DNA from: Streptococcus equi subsp. equi
GTDB taxonomy: Bacteria; Bacillota; Bacilli; Lactobacillales; Streptococcaceae
Reading direction: 5' to 3'
Length of the DNA: 64,000 nt
Assembly: GCA_900637675.1 (NCBI GenBank)
Contig: LR134389.1
Coordinates: forward strand, 1,364,001 to 1,428,000
Shown: in pieces, positions 1 to 10,332 of the stretch
Layout: every line of letters begins with the position of its first letter
Position numbering within the stretch: the first letter of the stretch is position 1
The notes under the pieces: model-generated
Database searches by the model: none
What the model saw: the letters and a program-made list of their open reading frames with translations, nothing else
Told to the model about the DNA's origin: nothing
Made by a program: the position numbers and the translations under genes

Positions 1-1
1 A

Positions 2-511
2 GAGCAAATTGGTGTTGAGCGGTCTAAAAAAGCCCTACAGGAGGCTGATCTGGTCCTTTTAGTTCTCAATGCTTCGGAAAAGCTGACCGAACAGGACAAG
101 GCTCTGCTAGCCCTTAGTCAGGATAGCAATCGCATTATTCTCCTCAATAAAACCGATCTGGAGCAGGTCATTGAAAAAGACCAGCTTCCAGAAGAGGCGA
201 TCCCAATATCAGTTTTGCAAAACCAAAACATTGACCTGATCGAAGACCGGATCAATCAGATTTTCTTTGATCATACTGGGCTAATAGAGCAAGATGCGAC
301 TTACCTATCCAATGCTCGTCATATTTCCTTGATTGAGCAGGCAGTACAAAGCTTAGAGGCTGTCAATGAAGGACTTGCTTTAGGAATGCCGGTTGATCTC
401 TTACAGATTGATTTGACCAGAGCTTGGGAAATCCTAGGAGAAATCACAGGCGATGCCGCACCTGATGAATTAATTACTCAATTGTTCAGTCAGTTCTGCC
501 TTGGAAAATAA
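2..511 (+). CDS. mnmE: tRNA modification GTPase MnmE, C-terminal part
   Basis: This is the last 169 residues of MnmE (TrmE), which works with MnmG to install the aminomethyl-type modification at the wobble uridine of certain tRNAs. The reading frame is open from base 2, so the start lies outside the window. Visible are the G4 guanine-specificity motif NKTD near fragment residue 49, the helical domain after it, and the hallmark C-terminal CxGK motif (FCLGK) whose Cys belongs to the active site. It is followed by a shared terminator that separates it from the opposing pepV gene. Confidence 0.95.
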   Translation, partial: EQIGVERSKKALQEADLVLLVLNASEKLTEQDKALLALSQDSNRIILLNKTDLEQVIEKDQLPEEAIPISVLQNQNIDLIEDRINQIFFDHTGLIEQDATYLSNARHISLIEQAVQSLEAVNEGLALGMPVDLLQIDLTRAWEILGEITGDAAPDELITQLFSQFCLGK

Positions 512-680
512 TAGTTCACTGATCTTTTTGCCATAACTGCTAGACAAGATCTCTTGATAAGCATGACTGCCTATCAATGTCTCCTCTAAAACTAGTTTTA
601 CGTCTGTTTTTACAAGGACTTTTCAAAAGATGATCCACTGTGGCATTTCTCTTTGTAAATAATGGCTTGACGCCAAACAA

Positions 681-727
681 AAAGCCTTATGAAGTCTCAT
701 TAAACGACTAACTTCATAAGGCTTTTA
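681..727. terminator. Bidirectional terminator between mnmE and pepV
   Basis: Two 15-base arms (681-695 and 711-725) are perfect inverted complements around a 15-base loop, with A-rich and T-rich flanks on both sides. It can end transcription of mnmE from the left and pepV from the right. The stretch 512-680 before it shows no gene. Confidence 0.85.
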
Positions 728-777
728 TTCGTTAATATTAGCAAGGCTCATCTTAGACAGAGAGCTTGTTCAATCTC

Positions 778-2187
778 TTATTTGATCAATTCATAAATAG
801 CTTCGGCGTAAATGGCAGCTGATCGGTAAATATTGTCTAATGGCATGTATTCATTGGCCTGATGCATTGTGTTTTCATCACCTGGGAACATCGCACCAAA
901 GGCAACACCACGCTCAAGCAAGCGTCCAAAGGTGCCACCACCGATAACCTGCTCGTAGCCCTTGAGTCCTGTTTGCTTTTCATAGACGGATAGGAGGGTT
1001 GAGACCAGCTCATCGTCCATTGGCACATAGTGAGGGGTGTGTTCATGCTCAGATAAGGTAACCTTAGTCAAGCCTGGTAATTGCTCAAGCCCTGCCTTTA
1101 GCACTGCTGCATTGGTTCCCTTTGGATAACGGAAATTCAAGGCAATGGTATTGTCATCTGAATCCTTAGCAAAGCTAAAGACACCTGCATTCATGCTAAG
1201 GGCACCCATTTTGTCATCTGTATAAGCCAAGCCAAGCTTTTCTGCTGTGAAATCCTCATGAAGCACCTCACCTGCAATATGCAAATAAGCCTTGGCTGCG
1301 CCATCAAAGCTAAATTGATTTAAGAATTTAGCCAGCAGGGTTGCACCGTTAACACCAGCCTCTGGTGTAGAGCCATGAGCAGATTTCCCAATAATGGTCA
1401 CTTCCAATAGCCCATCAGCCTCTTTGACAGATCCTGTCACTGCGTGCTCAGATAAGAATTGCTCCAAAGAAGCTTCGATAACATTAAGCTCATGCGGTGA
1501 GCTGATCAGAGCTGTCGCTGATTCAGGAACCATATTTTCACGTAAACCGCCTTGGAAGCGATGAAGGACAAAAGCTCCAGCATTTTGACCAACAAAATGA
1601 AGGTATTCTGTAATGTTTCCTTTCTCACCATTGATAATGGGAAATTCAGCATCTGGTGAAAAACCAAAATCAGGGTTCTTCAAGCCATTGTGAGCAAAAT
1701 AATAGTCCATATCACCCCAGCCTGACTCCTCATCAGTCCCAACAATGAAGCGAACCCTTTTAGAAACTGGCAAGCCTAATTCCTTGATGATTTTCAGGGC
1801 ATAATAGCAAGCCATGGTTGGCCCCTTATCATCAGATGAACCACGCGCATAGATACGATTATCCTTAATCACCGGCTTATAAGGGTCTGTCTCCCAGCCA
1901 CTACCAGCAGGTACCACGTCTAAATGGGCAAAAATCCCTAAAACCTCATCTCCCTGACCAAATTCAAAATCACCAGCATAGTTATCAATATTACGCGTTT
2001 GGTAACCATCACGCTCTGCCATGGCAAGAAAGAACTCCAAGGCCTTAACCGGACCAGGACCAAATGGGTGCTTGGCATCTGCCTTAGCATCGTCTCGCTC
2101 GGAATTAATGCTTAATAGGTTTGATAGATCCTCTAGCATAGCTTCCTTGCGCTTATCAACCTCTGCTTTAAAATCAATTGTTGTCAT
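778..2187 (-). CDS. pepV: Xaa-His dipeptidase PepV (M20 family)
   Basis: A 469-residue cytoplasmic dinuclear zinc dipeptidase that splits dipeptides taken up during growth on peptides. The M20 metal-binding motifs are visible: FAHLDVVPAG near residue 86 (zinc His and the following catalytic Asp), ARGSSDDKGP near 114 (bridging Asp) and GTDEESG near 150 (catalytic Glu pair). The length fits PepV (about 470). GGAG lies 5 bases before the ATG. It converges on mnmE and is about 80 bases downstream of the nitroreductase gene on the same strand. Confidence 0.93.
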   Translation of the reverse strand: MTTIDFKAEVDKRKEAMLEDLSNLLSINSERDDAKADAKHPFGPGPVKALEFFLAMAERDGYQTRNIDNYAGDFEFGQGDEVLGIFAHLDVVPAGSGWETDPYKPVIKDNRIYARGSSDDKGPTMACYYALKIIKELGLPVSKRVRFIVGTDEESGWGDMDYYFAHNGLKNPDFGFSPDAEFPIINGEKGNITEYLHFVGQNAGAFVLHRFQGGLRENMVPESATALISSPHELNVIEASLEQFLSEHAVTGSVKEADGLLEVTIIGKSAHGSTPEAGVNGATLLAKFLNQFSFDGAAKAYLHIAGEVLHEDFTAEKLGLAYTDDKMGALSMNAGVFSFAKDSDDNTIALNFRYPKGTNAAVLKAGLEQLPGLTKVTLSEHEHTPHYVPMDDELVSTLLSVYEKQTGLKGYEQVIGGGTFGRLLERGVAFGAMFPGDENTMHQANEYMPLDNIYRSAAIYAEAIYELIK

Positions 2188-2267
2188 CTTTTTCTCCTTT
2201 ATGTGTTGCCTCGCTATCCTCCTAAATCCAAAAACTTATAGGCTAGCTGGACGAGTAGTTGTGTATC

Positions 2268-2870
2268 TTAGCGTCTTTCAATGATTTCGTCTACTGGTAG
2301 GCGATAGCTAGGCTCTGGCTTGTCATCGCTATACCCCACAGTTATCAATAATTCAGGACGAAAGCGTGGATCAATATCTAAAATCTCATTAGTTAGCTTT
2401 TTATTAAAGCCTAAAATAATATTTGAGGCCATTTTCTGATCCGTTAAGGCAAGGACCAAATTCATCGCCACCAAGCCAGCATTAATGGCCAGATATTCGC
2501 CTTTTTGGGTCTCAGTAAAGGTAGCAAAACGTGGCGGCAGGGTCTCCATGTAATAACCAATCAAGTTATCAGGCAAGGACTTGACCCCAATGCGGGCAAT
2601 CTTACGAGAGCGCTGAATGAGGTCGGTATCAGAAAACAGGGCAATAACATACTGAGCCTGCTCTACCTGAGTCTTATTAGCCAACGGCAGATCCTTTGCC
2701 AGCTCTGCCTTTTTTTCCTCAACAATGACAAATTTCCAAGGCTGAATATTGTTAGCACTTGGTGCCAGAGTGGCAACCTCAATAGCTGTTCGCAAGTCAT
2801 TATAATCAACGGGCTTATCGTTAAACCGTTTAATAGCATGGCGTTTTTTGTTTAATTCGAGAAATTTCAC
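2268..2870 (-). CDS. Nitroreductase family protein (NAD(P)H, FMN)
   Basis: A 200-residue protein of the nitroreductase fold, expected to bind FMN as a homodimer and reduce nitro or quinone compounds with NAD(P)H. The N-terminal RHAIKRF segment is the typical FMN-phosphate-binding start, and the APSANNIQPWKF stretch near residue 36 is diagnostic. The start is GTG, with GGAAG about 7 bases upstream; no ATG lies nearby. The physiological substrate cannot be deduced. It precedes pepV and may be cotranscribed with it. Confidence 0.85.
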   Translation of the reverse strand: MKFLELNKKRHAIKRFNDKPVDYNDLRTAIEVATLAPSANNIQPWKFVIVEEKKAELAKDLPLANKTQVEQAQYVIALFSDTDLIQRSRKIARIGVKSLPDNLIGYYMETLPPRFATFTETQKGEYLAINAGLVAMNLVLALTDQKMASNIILGFNKKLTNEILDIDPRFRPELLITVGYSDDKPEPSYRLPVDEIIERR

Positions 2871-2997
2871 TGCAAATGCTTCCTATCTAATTCTTTTATG
2901 TTGTAGTATCATTCTATCATTTTTTGAAACTGGTTTCAGCTATTTTTTCACTTTTGTCAAGAAAATTCAGACTGCTTGAGCTCCTGACAAGGCCAAT

Positions 2998-4782
2998 TCA
3001 GACCTCACTTTTTGAGGTAAGGTGATCAAACAGTGCCTCAGCGACTGTTTTTGGAATCCCTAGCTGCTGAATTTCTTCAAGACTAGCCTGTTCAAGAGCA
3101 GTCATGCTTTTAAATCGCTTGAGTAGTAGCTGTTTGCGTTTTGGCCCTAAGCCTGCAATGTGATCTAGCTTTGATGAAAAGGCATTTTTACTCCTGACCT
3201 GCCTGTGAAAGGTAATGGCAAAGCGATGAACCTCATCTTGTATACGATGCAGCAGAAAAAACTCTTCTGAATTTCTCGGCAGCTCAACCACTGCCAAGGG
3301 GTTACCAAAAAGCAATTCATGGGTCTGGTGCTTGTCATTTTTTTGCAGACCAGCTACTGGAATGCTAAGGCCTAGCTGGTGCTCAATCACATCACGAGCA
3401 GCCTTGACCTGACCCTGCCCACCATCAACAATAATCAAATCAGGTGCCTGTAGCCCTTCATGCTTCACGCGGCTATAACGACGATAAATCACCTCTCTCA
3501 TGCTCGCATAATCATCTGGACCAATCACTGTTTTGATTTTAAATTTGCGATAGTCCTTCTTGCTGGGCTTCCCATCGACAAAAACCACCATCGCAGCTAC
3601 CGGACTTGTGCCCTGAATGTTTGAATTGTCAAAGGCCTCAATACGAACAGGCTTTTCAATGCCTAACAGCTGACCAAGATGCTCAATAGCACCACTTGTT
3701 TTTCTTAAATCCTTTTCCAGCAAATCAAATTTTTGCTGAAGGCTAACCCGAGCATTCTTAGTTGCTAAGGCGACCAGCTGCTTTTTTTCCCCTCGCTGCG
3801 GCTTGACAATCCTTGCTGGAACAATGGCTGCAACCAAGGTCTCATCAATCGTCTCTGGAATAAAGACCTCCTTAGGGATCAAATGCCGTTGGTCGCTATA
3901 AAATTGCCCGACATAGGTCAAAAAATCCTCTTCAGCTTCGTTGTAATAAGGAAACATATTCACATCTCGCTGAATGAGCTTACCCTGACGGACAAAAAAG
4001 ACCTGCACACACATCCAGCCCTTATCAACAAAATAGCCAAAAATATCCCTATCCTGCAAGTCCTTACTCATCACCCTTTGCTTGGTTCGCATGGTGGCAA
4101 TACCTGAAATCAAATCACGATATTCAGCTGCCCGTTCAAATTCTTGATTGTGCGAAGCTTCAAGCATCTTGGAGCGCAAATCATCAATGATCTTGTCGTC
4201 CTTACCGTTTAAAAACTGCTTGACATCAGCAACCAAGCTGTCCCAATAAGCCTTGTCTGTATGGCAAATCGTGTGAGCCTGACATTGCCCTAAATGATAG
4301 TAAAAGCAGACCTTGTTAACAGGGTTTTTGCATTTTTTAAAGGGAAAAATACGGTCTAGCAGCTTTTTAACCTCAGTGGCAGTGTAAGCATCTGGGTAGG
4401 GACCAAAATACAGGCCGTCATTTTTTTTAATCTGACGTGTGATTAATAGTCTTGGAAATGGCTCGTTAGTGATCTTGATAAAGGGATAAGACTTGTCGTC
4501 CTTTAGCTTGATATTGTACTTGGGCATGTTCTCTTGAATCAAATTGATTTCCAATAAGAGTGCTTCTGTATTTGATCCTGTGACAATAAACTCAAAATCA
4601 GCTATTTCAGAAACTAACAGCTCTGTCTTGGTATCATGGCTTCCTCGAAAATAAGAGCGTACGCGATTTCTCAGATTTTTGGCCTTGCCAACATAAATAA
4701 TAGTGCCAGCCTTATCCTTATGCAAATAACAGCCAGGACTATCTGGCAAAAGCTCTAGCTTGTGTTTTATCAGTTCATTCAT
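2998..4782 (-). CDS. uvrC: Excinuclease ABC subunit C
   Basis: UvrC makes the two incisions around bulky DNA lesions in nucleotide excision repair together with UvrA and UvrB. The 594-residue length is normal. In order: an N-terminal GIY-YIG nuclease domain (PGCYLHKD then [14 protein letters not shown], residues 15-45), a four-Cys cluster near residue 150-170, a UVR motif around 205-235 that contacts UvrB, the RNase H-like second nuclease domain ([10 protein letters not shown] near 383, DGGQGQ near 455), and a C-terminal helix-hairpin-helix pair (IAGLGPKRK). Confidence 0.95.
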   Translation of the reverse strand: MNELIKHKLELLPDSPGCYLHKDKAGTIIYVGKAKNLRNRVRSYFRGSHDTKTELLVSEIADFEFIVTGSNTEALLLEINLIQENMPKYNIKLKDDKSYPFIKITNEPFPRLLITRQIKKNDGLYFGPYPDAYTATEVKKLLDRIFPFKKCKNPVNKVCFYYHLGQCQAHTICHTDKAYWDSLVADVKQFLNGKDDKIIDDLRSKMLEASHNQEFERAAEYRDLISGIATMRTKQRVMSKDLQDRDIFGYFVDKGWMCVQVFFVRQGKLIQRDVNMFPYYNEAEEDFLTYVGQFYSDQRHLIPKEVFIPETIDETLVAAIVPARIVKPQRGEKKQLVALATKNARVSLQQKFDLLEKDLRKTSGAIEHLGQLLGIEKPVRIEAFDNSNIQGTSPVAAMVVFVDGKPSKKDYRKFKIKTVIGPDDYASMREVIYRRYSRVKHEGLQAPDLIIVDGGQGQVKAARDVIEHQLGLSIPVAGLQKNDKHQTHELLFGNPLAVVELPRNSEEFFLLHRIQDEVHRFAITFHRQVRSKNAFSSKLDHIAGLGPKRKQLLLKRFKSMTALEQASLEEIQQLGIPKTVAEALFDHLTSKSEV

Positions 4783-5034
4783 GCTATCATTTTACCAAAA
4801 ATTCAGCCATTTGACGTCAAAACAGATCTTCTTGCCACCTCAAGCAAGCTCAGACTCCCTCTCAAAGACCTATTATAACTGGCTATTAAGATCTCGCTTG
4901 ACTTTCTAAACAAATGCAGTGGGTTATGGTAACATAAAAAACAGCCCAAGCAGAGATTGACCTCAAAAAGCTAGACAAAGCAGCTAACGATTCAGGTGCA
5001 GCACAGCATGAACTGTTTCATATAACAAAGCCAT

Positions 5035-6072
5035 TTAGTCAGTGGTCTTTCTCAATTGATTGTATCGTTCTAAAATATCCTTTTTATGTCTTGTGATATA
5101 ATCATAGTCTTCCTTTAGCGTGATAATGTCATCTAAAGGCTTCATGTCTTGACTGGCCTTAGCGTCCTTTCGAATTGGCCTATTACTGGTTGATTGACCA
5201 AAGGCCCGCTGCACATCTAAAGACAACATATAATTAATAAACAATTTGGCATCAGCCTTGGCCTTAGATTGCTTAACAATGGCAACTGCTGAGGGTAAAA
5301 AAACCGTTCCCTCCTTTGGATACACAATAGAAACGTTGGCACCACTCTTTAAAAGGTTAACACAGGGGTCCTCATAGGTAAGACCGACGGTCATCTTTCC
5401 TTCTGCTACTGACTGATAAACATCTGATGAGCTAGCAGATTTGATTGAATTCATGCTATGAATCAACTGCTTGATATAGCTCCAAGCCTTGGGGTTAGTG
5501 TAGCCCCCCTTGGCTAAGAGAATATTGGTCAGCTGAGAAAAGGCACTAGAGGAGGTGTTGGGGTCTGCAAAAGCAATCTTTCCCTTTAGCTCTGGCTTTA
5601 GCAAATCCTCATAGCTGGTAATAACCATGTCCTTTGCCAATTCATTATTCACAATGAGAACACTTCCATTAAGCGTATAGGGGGTTGCGACCTCGCTTTG
5701 CAGCAGGTAATCAGGCAATACAAAGCCAATATGCTTTGAAAGGTAAGGCTCAAATAGCTCCTTATGACTCTCAAATTGTGTGTAATTCCCCCCAAAAAAG
5801 ATGTCTGCATGGAGCTGGTCCTTGTCCTTTTGCAAGCGATCAATGAGCTGGCCTGTGCCTCCTTGAATCAGACGGATTTTAATGCCGTATTTTTCTTCAA
5901 AGGCTGGGATCGTACCTGTTAGGATATTTTGACTGTTGGGTGTCAAAACAACCAATTCTCTTGGTTTGCTGGGAGCTGGTCCTGCTTGATGCCTCCAGAT
6001 AGCATACAAGCCAGAGCCAATCACACCTAGTATCACTATTGCCATTGCTAATAGCAGCTTTTTTCTTGTCAC
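5035..6072 (-). CDS. Extracellular solute-binding protein, Fe(3+)-type, linked to a two-component system
   Basis: A 345-residue secreted or membrane-anchored binding protein of the iron / thiamine / 2-aminoethylphosphonate type (SBP_bac_6-like). The first about 28 residues form a signal or anchor segment (LLLAMAIVILGVIGSGLYAI) with no lipobox cysteine. The FAFADPNT-like stretch (KGKIAFADPNTSSSAF) and VGLTYEDP are typical of the family. No permease or ATPase gene accompanies it. Instead it overlaps the response regulator gene by 4 bases, which suggests a sensory accessory role for the neighbouring kinase rather than bulk transport. The ligand is unknown. Confidence 0.8.
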   Translation of the reverse strand: MTRKKLLLAMAIVILGVIGSGLYAIWRHQAGPAPSKPRELVVLTPNSQNILTGTIPAFEEKYGIKIRLIQGGTGQLIDRLQKDKDQLHADIFFGGNYTQFESHKELFEPYLSKHIGFVLPDYLLQSEVATPYTLNGSVLIVNNELAKDMVITSYEDLLKPELKGKIAFADPNTSSSAFSQLTNILLAKGGYTNPKAWSYIKQLIHSMNSIKSASSSDVYQSVAEGKMTVGLTYEDPCVNLLKSGANVSIVYPKEGTVFLPSAVAIVKQSKAKADAKLFINYMLSLDVQRAFGQSTSNRPIRKDAKASQDMKPLDDIITLKEDYDYITRHKKDILERYNQLRKTTD

Positions 6073-6854
6073 AATGAACTCCTATCTGATCTCTGGTGTA
6101 ATACCGTTTCTCTGAAATCCTTGACCGTTTGTCCTAAATATTTTTTGAACACACGATCAAAATAGCGGTAGTCATAAATGCCAACAGCCTCTGCAAGCTG
6201 ATAAACCATCACATCCGGCTCAGCAATCAGCAATTGAATTGCTCGATTCAGGCGGTATTGGTTGATATAGTCACTAAAAGTCATTTTCAGGTATTTTTTA
6301 GCTAAATGATAGAGGTGACTTTCGCTATAGCCCAGATCGTGAGCCAACTGACCAATCATGATTTTATCCTGGTAATGCTCATGGATCCAGCTGAGCATTT
6401 CTTGGACAACATCAGGCAATTGGTCATTAGGCTGTGGCAGTTTGAGGTAATCCTGCTGCTGGCTTAGCTCCTGCTCTTGAGACTGCTGTTGCAGCTTTTG
6501 GATAATAGTTAGCAAGCAATCATGTAAGGCCTGCCTTTCCAAGGGCTTGGTCAAAAACTCAAGCACACCATAATGGATAGCAGACTTTGCATTAGCGAAA
6601 TCAGCATAGCCAGACAAAATGATTTTAGCATAGGACTGCTCTTTTGTGGCCTCAAACATCTCAAAGGCAGTCATAATCGGCATGTTAATGTCTGTCAAAA
6701 CAATATCTGGCTTAGCCTCTGCAATCAGCTTAGCCCCCTGCTGACCGTCCTTAGCTTCTCCGATAACAAGGATATTGAGCGCATGATAATCAATCGCATA
6801 ACGAAGCCATTTGCGAATAATATGCTCATCTTCAACAATTAGTAGCTTATACAT
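6069..6854 (-). CDS. Response regulator, REC plus AraC-type DNA-binding domain
   Basis: A 261-residue cytoplasmic regulator of the YesN type. The receiver domain spans about residues 1-120 with the acidic pair near 8-10, phospho-acceptor Asp55 in LTDINMP, and the conserved Lys in LTKPL. A C-terminal AraC/XylS double helix-turn-helix runs from about 150 to 255 (LAHDLGYSESHLYHLAKKY, then YDYRYFDRVFKKYLGQT). It sits 3 bases after the kinase gene and overlaps the binding-protein gene, so the three form one operon. The adjacent mannose-type PTS operon is the obvious candidate target. Confidence 0.9.
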   Translation of the reverse strand: MYKLLIVEDEHIIRKWLRYAIDYHALNILVIGEAKDGQQGAKLIAEAKPDIVLTDINMPIMTAFEMFEATKEQSYAKIILSGYADFANAKSAIHYGVLEFLTKPLERQALHDCLLTIIQKLQQQSQEQELSQQQDYLKLPQPNDQLPDVVQEMLSWIHEHYQDKIMIGQLAHDLGYSESHLYHLAKKYLKMTFSDYINQYRLNRAIQLLIAEPDVMVYQLAEAVGIYDYRYFDRVFKKYLGQTVKDFRETVLHQRSDRSSL

Positions 6855-6857
6855 CTG

Positions 6858-8492
6858 TTACTCCTTAACCATATAGGTTAGTAAAAAGCGCTCATCTCTT
6901 TGACAAAAGATCAATTCAACTTTTATAAATTGATGCTTGAGTCGACGATAAGAATTGACCAAGCCATGATGTGAATCCTCTGAATGCAAGAGCTCTTTAA
7001 TATCGGCCTGCCTTTTTTGACTAATTCCAGGACCGTTATCTGCTACAGTAAAGTAAATTCCATCAGCAAGCTGTCTCACGCTGATCTCAATCACAAGGTC
7101 ATGGCGATAGCGCAGACCATATTTGATCGCATTTTCAATCAATGGCAATAAAAATAATTTGGGAACCCTTAGGGTCTCTAGGGCTGGTTCAACAGCTATC
7201 GTGTAGCGCAGCTCTTCAAACCTAATCTGGCTAATCAACAGATAGGATTCTAAGACAGCCAAATCCTCTCCCAGACACACAGCCTCCTGTGATTCGTCTA
7301 AGCTATAGCGAAGCAGCCTGGTTAGCTGAAGGACAATTTTTTCTGTGAGGTCACTGTCATAATGACTTGTAATCAAAATTGTTTCAAGTGTATTATAGAG
7401 AAAATGAGGGTTAAATTGGGCTTCCAGCATGCGTTTTTCAAAACTCACATTTTGCTTTTCTAAGGCTAGGGTCTTCTGATGAAGTGCCTGCAATCGGCTA
7501 ATCATCTGATTGATCTGAACCGACAGGTATTGAAATTCATCTTGACTTTGCAGGTCAATGGCATTTTTTTCCTGCCTTGAGATGGCCTGCATATCAAGAA
7601 TCATCTGATTGATCGCTGCTGAATTGCTAGAAGCAATCTGCGTCGCCAGAGCCTTAGACTTCCAATACAAAATAGCATAAATCATGACAGAGGACATCAA
7701 TGAAAACAAGAGTGCAATAGAAACTGGAATCAAAGGGCGGTAGCTGTAAAGAGTGATAGAAGGACTAAGAGCGACCTTTCTTAGGATAAAGGCACGATGC
7801 TCGTGAAAGATAAAATAGCCCTTAAGAAAATGACTGTCAAGCTTATTCAGACTTGAGGTCATAAAGGTCCGATTGGTAAAGGCAAAGCTATTGTCAAACT
7901 GATCTGCAATCACAAAATCTGAAGCAATCTGATGTGATAGCTGAAGAAAATCCTTACCATTCATCACAAGAAGCGAATAGCCCTTAACCTGATGATCTAT
8001 CTTAATAGGCTTTATCAGCAGTAAATAATGCCCCTCCTCATTATCCATACTGATCCTCAAGAAGCTACTCCTTTGCCTTGCTTTTTTTAAGACTTCTGTC
8101 ATATAGACAGCATTGCGAAAAAAATTTCCCAGATGCTGATTACTAGCAAACAGCATGTGACTGTTAGCATCAAAAACCAGCAGCTCTGATTGGCTTTGTG
8201 AGCGGTTTCTTAGGTGATAATATTGTTTGCTAAGGTCAGAAGAGCTCAGCTGATGATTCACAAATTTGGTCAGAATATGCTGATTGAGCTCCGTTAAAAG
8301 CGCCTTATTTTGCCGAATCAGCTGGTGATAGCTATGTTCAACAGCCTTCAAATCTTGATACAGCCCAATTTGCTGAGGTGCCAATGAAAAAATGAGAAAG
8401 AGTCCAATCAGTAAAATGGACAAAATCAATGATTGGTGTGAAAAATGATGTGAAATATCATCCTGCAATCGCTTTTTAAATCTTTCTTCCAT
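6858..8492 (-). CDS. Sensor histidine kinase (YesM / LytS type, HisKA_7TM-less)
   Basis: A 544-residue membrane kinase. TM1 lies near residues 22-42 (SLILSILLIGLFLIFSL), followed by an extracellular sensor of about 200 residues and TM2 near 250-275. A HAMP-like linker leads to the His_kinase domain with FNPHFLYNTLETI (phospho-acceptor His) and a HATPase domain with the N-box IENAIKYG and DNGPGI. Upstream there is an extended -10 (TGGTATAAT) about 35 bases before the ATG. Partners are the AraC-type regulator and the binding protein just downstream. The signal is probably a carbohydrate or nutrient; this is inference. Confidence 0.9.
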   Translation of the reverse strand: MEERFKKRLQDDISHHFSHQSLILSILLIGLFLIFSLAPQQIGLYQDLKAVEHSYHQLIRQNKALLTELNQHILTKFVNHQLSSSDLSKQYYHLRNRSQSQSELLVFDANSHMLFASNQHLGNFFRNAVYMTEVLKKARQRSSFLRISMDNEEGHYLLLIKPIKIDHQVKGYSLLVMNGKDFLQLSHQIASDFVIADQFDNSFAFTNRTFMTSSLNKLDSHFLKGYFIFHEHRAFILRKVALSPSITLYSYRPLIPVSIALLFSLMSSVMIYAILYWKSKALATQIASSNSAAINQMILDMQAISRQEKNAIDLQSQDEFQYLSVQINQMISRLQALHQKTLALEKQNVSFEKRMLEAQFNPHFLYNTLETILITSHYDSDLTEKIVLQLTRLLRYSLDESQEAVCLGEDLAVLESYLLISQIRFEELRYTIAVEPALETLRVPKLFLLPLIENAIKYGLRYRHDLVIEISVRQLADGIYFTVADNGPGISQKRQADIKELLHSEDSHHGLVNSYRRLKHQFIKVELIFCQRDERFLLTYMVKE

Positions 8493-8619
8493 AGGCAGCC
8501 TTTTCCCTTATTTCCTTCTATTATACCAAATCATTTCTCAAAGCTAAGAAAATCTTAATCTATCTAACAAATCCATAAGCCATTTAAGCAAGCAGGTGGC
8601 TATTTCAGCAGCCCTCACT

Positions 8620-8666
8620 ACAAAAAAGGATAAGCAAAGCAAGAAGTCCCTGCCTTACCTATCCTT
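8620..8666 (-). terminator. Terminator of the PTS operon
   Basis: Reading the minus strand, a 13-pair stem (8664-8652 with 8640-8628, including G-U pairs) is followed by six T residues (8627-8622). It lies just after the EIID stop codon, so the PTS genes and the downstream kinase operon are separate transcription units. Confidence 0.8.
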
Positions 8667-8681
8667 GATGCTAGGAGATTA

Positions 8682-9509
8682 TTAGCAAATACCTAAAAGA
8701 CCAAGAACAATACCCAATAGCATAATGCCAAACATAATCCAGTTAATGTTCACCTTCTTACGCAAAAGCCAAAAGGCGGTCATGGTTACTAAAAGAGGGA
8801 CAATTCCAATAAAGAGCTGATCCAAATAATTTTGGATAGAGGCTGCTTCCTTGGCTCCCTTTGCAGCAACTGTTAAAATGGTCTTAAACTTCACATTTGA
8901 AGCTGTCATGGAGCCAACCATCATTGACCCAAGCATGCTTGAGGTCTTGGTCACAATCTTAATACCACCAGACTCATAAAGCTTTTTAATAAAGCCAGCA
9001 CCAACAGAATAGCCACCATAAAGGCTATAATAATGAATGATAAAAGCAGGAATATTATAGAGAAGTAAAAAGACTACTGCTCCCATCGCTGAGCCTGTGC
9101 TAGCAAGTGAAATCCCAATACCAGCTGCAATGACCCTCAAAATACCCCAGAAAAAGGAATCTCCAACACCAGAAATAGGTCCCATCAAGGAAGCCTTGAC
9201 CGCTGTAATAGCACTAGCGTCAAAGGTTGGATCCTCACTGTTTTTCTTTTCCATTGAGGCAACCAAGCCCATGATAAAGTTATTAATATGCATGGTCGCA
9301 TTAAACCAAGTGGTGTGACGAACAAGAGCGTCTGCCTTATCCTTATCTGTCTTATAAAAGAGATTGATAACAGGCAACAAGGTATAGATAACCCCAACAG
9401 CGTGGTATTGCGTAGCTCCTGTACGACTAGCATTCATGGTCCATGAACGCCAGAAAACAGAGCGTAGCATTTTTCTTTCTTCTTTAGTTAAATTGTCTTG
9501 AGATCTCAT
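8682..9509 (-). CDS. PTS system mannose-family EIID component
   Basis: The 275-residue IID membrane subunit of a mannose-family phosphotransferase system. The N-terminal segment (LTKEERKMLRSVFWRSW) and the ISGVGDSFFWG motif near residue 115 are characteristic of the family. Several C-terminal hydrophobic segments form the membrane part with EIIC. The start codon overlaps the EIIC stop by 4 bases (ATGA), indicating translational coupling. Sugar specificity within the mannose / fructose / sorbose / N-acetylgalactosamine group cannot be read from the sequence. Confidence 0.92.
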   Translation of the reverse strand: MRSQDNLTKEERKMLRSVFWRSWTMNASRTGATQYHAVGVIYTLLPVINLFYKTDKDKADALVRHTTWFNATMHINNFIMGLVASMEKKNSEDPTFDASAITAVKASLMGPISGVGDSFFWGILRVIAAGIGISLASTGSAMGAVVFLLLYNIPAFIIHYYSLYGGYSVGAGFIKKLYESGGIKIVTKTSSMLGSMMVGSMTASNVKFKTILTVAAKGAKEAASIQNYLDQLFIGIVPLLVTMTAFWLLRKKVNINWIMFGIMLLGIVLGLLGIC

Positions 9510-10321
9510 GCAAAGAAGTCCTCCTCTTCTGATTCTTTAGAGTCAAAGCTGCTTTGGTTACTGATAGCTCCCTTAGTAATAGCATCTAACTCTAAATCAC
9601 GCTGCGAGCTGATCACACAGATAACTGCACCAAGTGCAGCCACAGCTACTGCTGGTAGCTTCAAATAAGCTGTCAACACAAAGCCTAATAGGAAGAAAAC
9701 TGCTAGCTTATTTGTCCATAAGAGCTTCATCAGCATGGCAAATCCGACTGCTGGAAGAAGACCACCAGCTGCACTTAGCCCATTCATCAGATTTTGTGGA
9801 ATATGCTCAACAAAGGCGTTAACAGGTCCGCTTCCAACTAGGATACCGATAAAGGAAATAGAGGCAATAATCAAATAATAGACAATCCATGTGCCATAGT
9901 GCAGCATGACAAGCTTGCCCTGATGGTTTGCCGCTGCTGCCTTATCAACCATTGGCGCAAAGATATTCATAAAAACATTTTTCAAAAACATGACCACAAA
10001 GGCTGCTAGCATGCCAATCGGAACAGCTAGCGTCATAGCTGCTTTTTGATCAATATGTGAAATGATGGTAAAGGTCGTTGCCATAGCTGTTGCTGTTACA
10101 GGCTCTGCTGCAATGACACCACCAATGTTAACATTTCCTAGGAAAAGTGCCTCTAGTGACGCTCCCATCAAGATACCGACCTTCATATCTCCTAAGAGCA
10201 ATCCTGTCACCAAACCAACCACAAGCGGTCTTTCCATCATGCTTTGGCCAGTTAAATAATTTCCCCCGAAACAAATCAATACAGCTAAGGCTGCCATTGT
10301 TGCTGGTACTAACATAGTCAT
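9506..10321 (-). CDS. PTS system mannose-family EIIC component
   Basis: A 271-residue polytopic membrane protein of the EII-Sor type that forms the sugar channel with EIID. Hydrophobic segments recur along the length, and the VVGLVTGLLLGDMKVGILMGASLEA region near residue 35-60 is typical. Two ATGs compete for the start. The first (10321) has AAAGGTG only about 3 bases upstream, while the second (10315) has better spacing, so the protein may begin two residues later. It is 11 bases after the EIIB stop. Confidence 0.92.
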   Translation of the reverse strand: MTMLVPATMAALAVLICFGGNYLTGQSMMERPLVVGLVTGLLLGDMKVGILMGASLEALFLGNVNIGGVIAAEPVTATAMATTFTIISHIDQKAAMTLAVPIGMLAAFVVMFLKNVFMNIFAPMVDKAAAANHQGKLVMLHYGTWIVYYLIIASISFIGILVGSGPVNAFVEHIPQNLMNGLSAAGGLLPAVGFAMLMKLLWTNKLAVFFLLGFVLTAYLKLPAVAVAALGAVICVISSQRDLELDAITKGAISNQSSFDSKESEEEDFFA

Positions 10322-10332
10322 TACACCTTTCT